Part shown: positions 39,168 to 44,863 of the stretch, piece by piece
Numbering within the stretch: position 1 is the first letter of the stretch
How the letters are laid out: each line of letters starts with the position of its first letter
Assembly (NCBI GenBank): GCA_034664105.1
Contig: JAXDIH010000020.1
Span: 1 to 44,863, forward strand
DNA from: JACVRW01 sp034664105
GTDB lineage: Bacteria; Actinomycetota; Thermoleophilia; Solirubrobacterales; Thermoleophilaceae
DNA length: 44,863 nt
Direction: 5' to 3'
Position numbers and translations under genes: made by a program
Notes under the pieces: model-generated
Databases searched by the model: none
What the model was told of the DNA's origin: nothing
Seen by the model: the letters and a program-made list of their open reading frames with translations, nothing else

Positions 39168-39237
39168 CCACAGAGCTGTCAAGCTGGCGCCCGGCGTGGT
39201 TGCATTCAGCCCCATCGAGCGCTCCACCCAACACCGC

Positions 39238-40206
39238 GTGACGAGCGTCGACGTGGCTCGGCGCGCCGGCGTCTCCCAGTCGACCGTCTCGCTCGTGTTC
39301 TCGGGCAAGGGCCGGGGCCGCGTGTCGGAGGCCACCCAGGAGCGGGTCCGGCGCTGCGCCCGCGAGCTCGGCTACCGGCCCAACGTGGCCGCGCAGGCGC
39401 TGCGGCTGGGCACCTCACGGGCGGTCGCGCTGCTCGTGCCTGACGTGACCAACCCCTTCTTCGGCCGCGTCCTGCGCGGGGCCCAGAGCGCGGCGCAGAC
39501 CGCCGGCTACACGGTGGCGCTCGTGGACACGGGCCGCGATCCGCGCTGGGAGCAGCAGTCTTTCGAGGCGCTGCGCGCCGGCCCAGTGGACGGCTACCTG
39601 CTCTTCCAGGTCGGCGTGCCCGAAGCCTTCGGCGCCGACCACCACGTGGTGCTCATGGAGACAGAGGCGCCGGGGCGGCCGTCGGTGCGCTTCGACGTCG
39701 AGGGCGGCGCCGCGGCCGCCTTCGAGCACCTGCTCGAGCTCGGCCACCGCAGCATCGGGCACCTGGCCGCCACGTTCGACGCTCCCACGTTCCATCTGCG
39801 CGAGGTGGCTCGGCGGCGGGTGCTCGCGGCGGCCGGGCTGGACCCCGACGCTCAGCCGCGCGCCACGACCGAGATCGGCATCGATGACGCTCGCGACGCG
39901 GCCGGCCCGCTGCTGGACGAGGAGCCGACCGCCGTCTTCTGCGACGACGACGTGATCGCCTCCGGTCTCTACCTCGCGGCGCGCGAGCGCGGGCTGCGCA
40001 TCCCGGAGGACCTCTCGGTAGTGGGCTTCGACGACATGGACTTCGCGCGCGTGCTCGACCCGCCCCTCACGACCGTCGCCCTCGACGGCCAGCGGCTGGG
40101 CGCCGCCGGCTTCGAGCTTCTCGAGGCGCGCATGACCGGCCGACGGACGCGGCGGCGAATCGTGCTGCCCGCGGAGCTGCTCGTGCGGGGGTCGACGGCG
40201 ACGTGA
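39238..40206 (+). CDS. LacI-family transcriptional regulator
   Basis: 322 residues from GTG 39238. HTH and hinge: VTSVDVARRAGVSQSTVSLVFSG, VSEATQERVRRCARELGYRPN. The periplasmic-binding-protein-like sensor domain has AVALLVPDVTNPFFGRVLRGAQ, GHRSIGHLAA, AVFCDDDVIASGLY and LSVVGFDDMDFARVLDPPLTTV. A sugar or nucleoside-like effector is expected. GTG 39238 places the HTH at the N-terminus as in the family; an in-frame ATG at 39163 would add 25 residues but lies inside the palindrome, which argues that the palindrome is an operator or promoter. The stop overlaps the SGNH gene start (GTGA). Confidence 0.9.
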   Translation: MTSVDVARRAGVSQSTVSLVFSGKGRGRVSEATQERVRRCARELGYRPNVAAQALRLGTSRAVALLVPDVTNPFFGRVLRGAQSAAQTAGYTVALVDTGRDPRWEQQSFEALRAGPVDGYLLFQVGVPEAFGADHHVVLMETEAPGRPSVRFDVEGGAAAAFEHLLELGHRSIGHLAATFDAPTFHLREVARRRVLAAAGLDPDAQPRATTEIGIDDARDAAGPLLDEEPTAVFCDDDVIASGLYLAARERGLRIPEDLSVVGFDDMDFARVLDPPLTTVALDGQRLGAAGFELLEARMTGRRTRRRIVLPAELLVRGSTAT

Positions 40207-41591
40207 GGCGCGCGGTCGCGTCCGTGGCAATCGTTCTCGCCATGGCGTGGCCCTCGACCGCGGCGGCGGAGATCTCGTTCCAGTGGAGCGTGCCGGAGCA
40301 GCTCACAGGGGTCGCCGGCGCAGCGCGCGATGTCGACAGCGCGGCCAGGCCCCCGGCCTCGGTCGTCGAGCTACGCAGCTGCCGCGAGGACGCCAGGTGG
40401 AAGCTCGACGGGGAGCCCGCCACCACCGTGCGCCGTGGGAGCTGCACGTACCGCTTGGACCTCGGCGACGCCGAGCAGCACGTGGTGACGCTCGAGGCCG
40501 GTGGCGAGAGCGCGCCCGCGCCGGTGAGCGCGCGCGACCTGCTGATCGTCTCGATCGGCGACTCGGCGGCCTCCGGGGAGGGCAACCCCGACGGCCCCAG
40601 CCTGGTCCATCCGCACTGGCTGGAGCGGCGCTGTCATCGGTCGATGCGGTCGGGCGCCGCACAGGCGGCGCTGGCGCTCGAGGCCGGCAGTGAGCACAGC
40701 TCGGTCACGTTCCTGCCGCTGGCCTGCTCCGGGGCCACGATCACGGCGGGGCTGCTCGGCCCGTACGCCGGCGTCCAGCCCGACAGCCGCGGGAACCTGC
40801 CCGCGCAGGTCGCGGAGGTGGAGCGGCTTCAGAAGCGTCGCCCGATCGACGCGGTGATGCTCAGCATCGGGGCCAACGACGTGTACTTCGCTCCCGTGGC
40901 CATGTTCTGCGCCAGCACCCCCAACTGTCCCCAGCGCCGGTTCGATCCGCGCCGGCCGCTCAGCGAGGCGCCCGCTGGCACGGCCACCGCCGAGGAGGTG
41001 CACGCCGAGGCGCAGGCCGCGCTCGACGGCAAGTACAACCGGCTGGCCGCCGCACTCGACGGCGCAGGGATCGAGCCGGGCCGCGTGATCGCCGTCGAGT
41101 ACCCCGACCCCACGCGTGACGAGCGGGGGCAGACCTGCCGCTCCGTGCTTCCGGGCGTCGATGTGGCGGAGGCCGAGTGGGCGCAGTCGACGGTGCTGGG
41201 ACCGCTCAACGCCGAGCTCCGGCGCGCAGCCACCCACAACGGCTGGCGGCTCGTCGACGGCGTCCAGGAAGCGTTCGCGCGGCACGGCATCTGCGCCCCG
41301 CATGCGAAGCGCTGGATCGTGCAGATCCCGGAGTCCGTGCTGCGCGGAGCCCGCTTCAACGGGCCCCTCCATCCGAACGAGTCCGGGCACCAGGCCACTG
41401 CCGCGATGATCGGCCCCGTGCTCGGCGACGCCGTCGGCTTCGAGGGCGGCACGGCGGCCGCGGAGATCGCCGGAACGTTCACCGACGAGGGAGGCATCGA
41501 GTGGCTGCAGGTGCTGCTGGGCGCCCTGGCGGGCGCGCTGATCGGAGCGGCCGTCGTACTGATCGTGTGGCGGCGGAGCGCCCGGTCCTGA
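40203..41591 (+). CDS. Membrane-anchored, exported SGNH/GDSL-family hydrolase
   Basis: 462 residues: signal peptide (1-22, ASVAIVLAMAWPSTAAA), a beta-rich N-terminal region (about 25-105) with a CR..C pair, then an SGNH esterase/lipase domain. Block I is IVSIGDSAASGEGNP with Ser121, block III is VMLSIGANDVYF, and block V is PLHPNESGHQA with the catalytic Asp-like/His residues. A C-terminal transmembrane helix (about 435-455) ends in WRRSARS, anchoring it to the outer face of the membrane. Several Cys suggest disulfides. GTG overlaps the lacI stop (GTGA), so the LacI regulator and this esterase are coexpressed; a polysaccharide or lipid ester is a plausible substrate. Confidence 0.88.
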   Translation: MRRAVASVAIVLAMAWPSTAAAEISFQWSVPEQLTGVAGAARDVDSAARPPASVVELRSCREDARWKLDGEPATTVRRGSCTYRLDLGDAEQHVVTLEAGGESAPAPVSARDLLIVSIGDSAASGEGNPDGPSLVHPHWLERRCHRSMRSGAAQAALALEAGSEHSSVTFLPLACSGATITAGLLGPYAGVQPDSRGNLPAQVAEVERLQKRRPIDAVMLSIGANDVYFAPVAMFCASTPNCPQRRFDPRRPLSEAPAGTATAEEVHAEAQAALDGKYNRLAAALDGAGIEPGRVIAVEYPDPTRDERGQTCRSVLPGVDVAEAEWAQSTVLGPLNAELRRAATHNGWRLVDGVQEAFARHGICAPHAKRWIVQIPESVLRGARFNGPLHPNESGHQATAAMIGPVLGDAVGFEGGTAAAEIAGTFTDEGGIEWLQVLLGALAGALIGAAVVLIVWRRSARS

Positions 41592-41593
41592 CG

Positions 41594-41629
41594 GGCTAGG
41601 CTGACGCCGGCGGGGCAGGCGGCCTAGCC
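41594..41629. terminator. Possible bidirectional terminator hairpin
   Basis: GGCTAGG (41594-41600) and CCTAGCC (41623-41629) are perfect inverted repeats with a GC-rich loop, filling the 45-bp gap between the convergent SGNH and small-protein genes. No U-tract, so efficiency is unclear. Confidence 0.4.
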
Positions 41630-41636
41630 GCTTGCC

Positions 41637-41897
41637 TCAGCGAATGTCTATCGAGCCGTAGCGGCCAGGGCGTATCTCGGTGATCCGCAGCTCCGGGAGC
41701 ACCTCGGTGAGATCGCGCACGGCTCGCTCGACGGCGAGGTCGTAGGCGTCGTCTTCGTCGACGTCGTAGACCAGAAACTGGAGGTCGCCCTCGCGCCCGA
41801 GGAGAGCCTCTAGATCGAGCCGCTCCTCCAGCAGGTCCTGAACACCGCTTGAAAGCAGGTCGACACCCTCGACGAAGACCGTGAAGCGATCCTCCAT
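41637..41897 (-). CDS. Small acidic protein of unknown function
   Basis: 86 residues, soluble and strongly acidic: MEDRFTVFVEGVDLLSSGVQ, then LEALLGREGDLQFLVYDVDED and a final ELRITEIRPGRYGSIDIR. The mix of alternating hydrophobic strands and helices looks like a genuine small alpha/beta fold, but no family is recognised. It lies 49 bp downstream of the aldehyde dehydrogenase gene on the same strand and may be the last gene of that operon. Confidence 0.7.
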   Translation of the reverse strand: MEDRFTVFVEGVDLLSSGVQDLLEERLDLEALLGREGDLQFLVYDVDEDDAYDLAVERAVRDLTEVLPELRITEIRPGRYGSIDIR

Positions 41898-41946
41898 GCT
41901 GAGCGGAGCGTACCCCCTGCACGACGCACCCGTCGCCGGGGCCCAG

Positions 41947-43413
41947 CTACAGGTTCACCGCCACGTACTTCGTCTCGAGGAACTCCTCCAGCCCCTCGTG
42001 GCCGCCCTCGCGTCCGATCCCGGATTGCTTCACGCCGCCGAACGGCGCTCCGGCGTTCGAGACCATTCCCTGGTTCAGCCCGACCATTCCGGTCTCGAGC
42101 CCTTCGCACACCCGGATCGCTCGCTTGATGTCCCTCGTGAACACGTACGCGACCAGCCCGTACTCCGTGTCGTTCGCCTGCGCGATCGCCTCCTCCTCCG
42201 AGGAGAACGTCCCGATCGGCGCCACCGGCCCGAAGATCTCCTCGTGGAAGACCCGCGCGTCCCGCGGCACCTCGTCGAGCACCGTCGGCGGGAAGAAGTA
42301 GCCGCGACCCTCCGGCAGCTCTCCGCCGATCAGCGGCTTCGCGCCCCGCTTGACCGCGTCCTCCACCAGCTCGGCCACCTTCTCGCGCGAGGGCTGGTCG
42401 ATCAGCGGGCCCACCTTCACGTCCTCCTCGGTTCCGCGACCCAGCTTCAGCGACCCCATCTTCTCGGCCAGGCGCCGCGCGAACTCCTCGCGAATCGACT
42501 CCGCCACGTGGAAGCGGTTGGCCGCCGTGCACGCCTCGCCGATGTTGCGCATCTTCGCCAGCAGCGCGCCCTCCACGGCCTCGTCGAGGTCGGCGTCCTC
42601 GAACACCAGGAACGGCGCGTTGCCGCCCAGCTCCATCGACACCTTCAGCACGTTCTTGGCCGACGCCGCGATCAGGTTGCGCCCCACCTCGGTCGAGCCG
42701 GTGAACGACAGCTTGCGCAGGCGCGGGTCCTCGATCAACGGCCCGGTCGTGGCGCCCGACGACGAGGTCGTGAAGATGTTCACCACGCCGCCCGGCAGCC
42801 CCACCTCCTCGAGGATCTGGGCGAGCGCCAACATGGACAGCGGCGTCTGCGACGCCGGCTTGACCACGCTGGTGCAGCCGGCCGCGATCGCCGGCCCGAG
42901 CTTGCGCGTGCCCATCGCCAGCGGGAAGTTCCAGGGCGTGATCATCAGGCTCGGCCCGACCGGCTGCTTCATCACGAGCACCCGGCTGGTGCCGTTGGCG
43001 AACGGCTTGTAGGTGCCCTCCATCCGCAGCGCCTCGCCCGAGTACCAGCGGAAGAAGTCGGCGGCGTAGAGGATCTCCGCCTTCGACTCGCTGACCGGCT
43101 TGCCCATCTCCAGGGTCATCAGAACGGCGAGCTCGTCGGCGCGCTCCACGATCAGCTCGAAGGCCTTCCAGAGGATGCCGGCGCGGTCGTTAGCCGGCGT
43201 GGCCGCCCACTCAGCCTGCATCGCGACGGCGGCGTCCAGCGCGGCCTTGGCGTCCTCGGGGGTGGCGTCGGCGACCTCGCAGATCGGCTCCTCGGTGGCG
43301 GGGTCGATCACCGGCAGCGTGCCGCCGCCCGAAGCGTCGCGCCACTCGCCTGCGATGTAGAGCTTCTTCTGGACCTTCTCAACGACTGCGTGTTCCTCGG
43401 TGGCGATGCTCAT
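41947..43413 (-). CDS. gabD: NAD(P)-dependent succinate-semialdehyde dehydrogenase family enzyme
   Basis: 488-residue aldehyde dehydrogenase of the GabD-type. NAD-binding ITPWNFPLAMGTRKLGPAIA, substrate/cofactor loop FTGSTEVGRNLI, the general-base Glu in VSMELGGNAPFLVF, the catalytic Cys in IGEACTAANRF, then EEIFGPVAPI and FGGVKQSGIGREGG. N-terminal YIAGEWRDASGG and ATEEPICEVADATPEDAKAAL also match SSADH. ATG at 43413 overlaps the TGA of the TPP-enzyme gene (ATGA). Oxidises succinate semialdehyde to succinate, which fits with a decarboxylase partner that makes the semialdehyde. Other short aldehydes are possible substrates. Confidence 0.88.
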   Translation of the reverse strand: MSIATEEHAVVEKVQKKLYIAGEWRDASGGGTLPVIDPATEEPICEVADATPEDAKAALDAAVAMQAEWAATPANDRAGILWKAFELIVERADELAVLMTLEMGKPVSESKAEILYAADFFRWYSGEALRMEGTYKPFANGTSRVLVMKQPVGPSLMITPWNFPLAMGTRKLGPAIAAGCTSVVKPASQTPLSMLALAQILEEVGLPGGVVNIFTTSSSGATTGPLIEDPRLRKLSFTGSTEVGRNLIAASAKNVLKVSMELGGNAPFLVFEDADLDEAVEGALLAKMRNIGEACTAANRFHVAESIREEFARRLAEKMGSLKLGRGTEEDVKVGPLIDQPSREKVAELVEDAVKRGAKPLIGGELPEGRGYFFPPTVLDEVPRDARVFHEEIFGPVAPIGTFSSEEEAIAQANDTEYGLVAYVFTRDIKRAIRVCEGLETGMVGLNQGMVSNAGAPFGGVKQSGIGREGGHEGLEEFLETKYVAVNL

Positions 43414-44863
43414 GTTGCAACGGTCTCCGTTCCCAGTTCCTCAGATATGGCCACGTCAATGGAGTAATCGATCGGCAGCACGATCAGCGACGGCACGTCG
43501 AGCGCAAGCGCCTGTTGCAGGCGCGCGCCGAAGTCGTCAGCCGACTCGCAGCGCCAGGCGGGCATCCCGAACCCCTCGGCGAGCTTCACGAAGTCGGGGT
43601 TGGTGAAGTCGGTGCCGAAGTGCCTGCCGAACTTCTTGTCCTGCTTCCACACGATCGAGCCGTACTGTCCGTTCTCCCAGATCACGTTCACGAACGGCGT
43701 CTTCAGGCGCACGGCGGTCTCGAGCTCCTGGGCGTTCATCAGGAACCCGCCGTCGCCGTTCACCGTCACGACCTTGCGGTTGGGGTGCACGAGCTTGGCC
43801 CCCACCGCCGCCGGCACCGCGAACCCCATGCCGGCCAGCCCGTTGGCGATCAGCACGGTGTTCGGCTCGTAGGCCGGAAACATCCGCCCGATCCACAGCT
43901 TGTGCAGGCCGACGTCCGAGATCAGGATGTCCTCGCGGCCGAGCGCCTTGCGGATCTCGTAGAGCGCCCGCGGCGGCTGCACGGGGAACGCGTCGTCGTC
44001 CTTGGCCTGCTCGAAGCGGCCCAGCACCACGTCGCGCAGGCGCGTCGAGCCCCCCTGATGGGGCACGTGCCGGCACTCCTCGCCGAGCCGCGTGAGCACG
44101 TGGTAGATGTCCCCGATCAGCTCGACCTCGGGGATGAAGTACTCGTCGATCTCGGCGGGCACCGAGTCGATGCAGATGATCTTCTTGTCGCGCCGCGGGT
44201 TCCAGTGCTCGGGCGAGTGCTCGACCAGGTCGTAGCCGATCGCCAGCACCAGGTCGGCCTCGTCGAAGCCGGCCATGTTGTAGTCGCCCGACTGCAGGCC
44301 GACCGAGCCCAGCCACTTCGGGTTGTCCGGCGGGATCAGCCCCTTGCCCATGAAGGTCTCGGCCACGGGGATCCCTGTCGCGCGCACGAACTCGCGCAGC
44401 GCCGGCGCCGCCTTCGCGCGGATCACCCCGTTGCCGGCGAGCGCGACGGGGCGCACGGCGCCACGAACGAGGTCGGCGGCTCGGAGCAGCTCGCGGGCGG
44501 GCGGCTCCGGGAGCAGGGCGCGCTTGCGCGGCAGCGGCTCTCCCTCCATCTCTGTGGCCATCACGTCCTCGGGGAGCTCGATGTGCGTCGCGCCGGGCTT
44601 CTCGCCCTCGGCGACCTTGAACGCCTTGCGGACGACCTCGGGGATGATGTCCGCGTCCTGGACGCGCGCGTTCCACTTGGTGATCGGGCGCATCACCCGC
44701 GGCAGGTCGATGTATTGGTGCGACTCCTTGTGCATGCGCTCCAGGTCTCCCTGGCCGGTGAGCGCGACGAGCGGCGCTCGGTCGAGGTACGCGTCCGCCA
44801 CGGCCGTGACGAGGTTGAGCGCGCCCGGCCCGAGCGTGCCGAGGCAGACCCCGGCGCGACCCG
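43410..44863 (-). CDS. Acetolactate synthase-like TPP enzyme, probable 2-oxoglutarate decarboxylase (partial)
   Basis: 483 C-terminal residues; about the first 65-70 lie beyond the window. It reads in frame to the edge (GRAGVCLGTLGPGALNLVTA), so the internal GTG at 44801 is not the start. The middle has LVALTGQGDLERMHKESHQY and VRKAFKVAEGEKPGATHIEL. The TPP-binding block NGDGGFLMNAQELETAV ends in IWENGQYGSIV. From memory these blocks resemble the cyanobacterial 2-oxoglutarate decarboxylase of the alternative TCA route more than IlvB. The catalytic Glu lies in the missing part. It overlaps the SSADH gene (ATGA). True acetolactate synthase remains possible. Confidence 0.8.
   Translation of the reverse strand, partial: GRAGVCLGTLGPGALNLVTAVADAYLDRAPLVALTGQGDLERMHKESHQYIDLPRVMRPITKWNARVQDADIIPEVVRKAFKVAEGEKPGATHIELPEDVMATEMEGEPLPRKRALLPEPPARELLRAADLVRGAVRPVALAGNGVIRAKAAPALREFVRATGIPVAETFMGKGLIPPDNPKWLGSVGLQSGDYNMAGFDEADLVLAIGYDLVEHSPEHWNPRRDKKIICIDSVPAEIDEYFIPEVELIGDIYHVLTRLGEECRHVPHQGGSTRLRDVVLGRFEQAKDDDAFPVQPPRALYEIRKALGREDILISDVGLHKLWIGRMFPAYEPNTVLIANGLAGMGFAVPAAVGAKLVHPNRKVVTVNGDGGFLMNAQELETAVRLKTPFVNVIWENGQYGSIVWKQDKKFGRHFGTDFTNPDFVKLAEGFGMPAWRCESADDFGARLQQALALDVPSLIVLPIDYSIDVAISEELGTETVAT

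Noticed and set aside
39163..39237. ATG at 39163 as the lacI start
   Set aside because: It lies inside the palindrome and would put 25 unconserved residues before the HTH; not excluded, but GTG 39238 fits the family better.
44801..44863. GTG at 44801 as start of the TPP enzyme
   Set aside because: The frame continues upstream to the window edge with conserved TPP-enzyme sequence (GTLGPGALNLVTA), so the gene is simply truncated.

Overview
The window is very GC-rich DNA, tightly packed with genes on both strands. Many starts are GTG, several stops and starts overlap (ATGA, GTGA, TGATG), and many starts sit only 7-9 bases downstream of a TANNNT-like hexamer, as expected for leaderless transcripts. 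Together with bacterial NHEJ genes, a PAC2 protein, a single-chain UvrD helicase with an AddB-type Fe-S nuclease domain, a wax-ester synthase/DGAT, a SigB/SigF-type sigma factor and a ydaO-type riboswitch, this points to a chromosomal segment of an Actinomycetota bacterium, probably class Thermoleophilia (Solirubrobacterales-like). The lineage is inferred from gene content, not from a search. No tRNA, rRNA, CRISPR array, prophage or insertion sequence was seen.

Layout. 1-4473 (minus): a DNA-repair operon with HAD phosphatase, LigD phosphoesterase-ligase, Ku, separate LigD polymerase, a two-domain VOC protein, and the first codons of a further gene. 4570-6058 (plus): a secreted CAP-domain protein and a secreted cyclase-family protein. 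6060-8182: topoisomerase IB, a shortened flavodoxin-family remnant and an inositol-monophosphatase-family enzyme. 8216-10160 (plus): an overlapping three-gene membrane cassette (CxxC miniprotein, YraQ/UPF0718 permease, DUF1980). 10186-15440: helicase-nuclease, DUF6458 miniprotein, PAC2 protein and an OB-HD (YhaM-like) phosphohydrolase. 15525-19304: a 1259-residue protein with a PAS domain at each end of a roughly 900-residue predicted coiled coil. 19301-24862: aldose epimerase, amidohydrolase, SigB/F-type sigma factor with a STAS protein and a split TauE/SafE permease, trehalose phosphatase and a membrane protein. 24859-31238: PolX with PHP domain, dolichol-phosphate-mannose-synthase-like glycosyltransferase, thioredoxin with a tandemly duplicated 3' end, a membrane protein, and a type-2 IleRS. 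31270-34172: a c-di-AMP riboswitch ahead of a second CAP-domain protein, then three regulatory genes (MarR, MerR, Zn-ribbon/PAS). 34276-41897: fumarase, M23 peptidase, WS/DGAT, a RibD/DHFR-like protein, a palindromic divergent promoter, a LacI regulator, a membrane-anchored SGNH hydrolase and a small acidic protein. 41947-44863 (minus): an aldehyde dehydrogenase overlapping a TPP enzyme cut by the window end.

The observations most worth following up are: (i) the PAS-coiled-coil-PAS giant with 14-residue repeats; (ii) the overlapping TPP-decarboxylase/semialdehyde-dehydrogenase pair, which resembles the cyanobacterial 2-oxoglutarate decarboxylase shunt; (iii) a well-supported c-di-AMP riboswitch controlling a cell-wall-associated protein; (iv) recurring bidirectional -10 elements between divergent genes only about 20 bp apart; (v) a SigB/F-type promoter in front of the SigB/F-type sigma gene itself, beside a STAS protein and a permease split into two half-genes.
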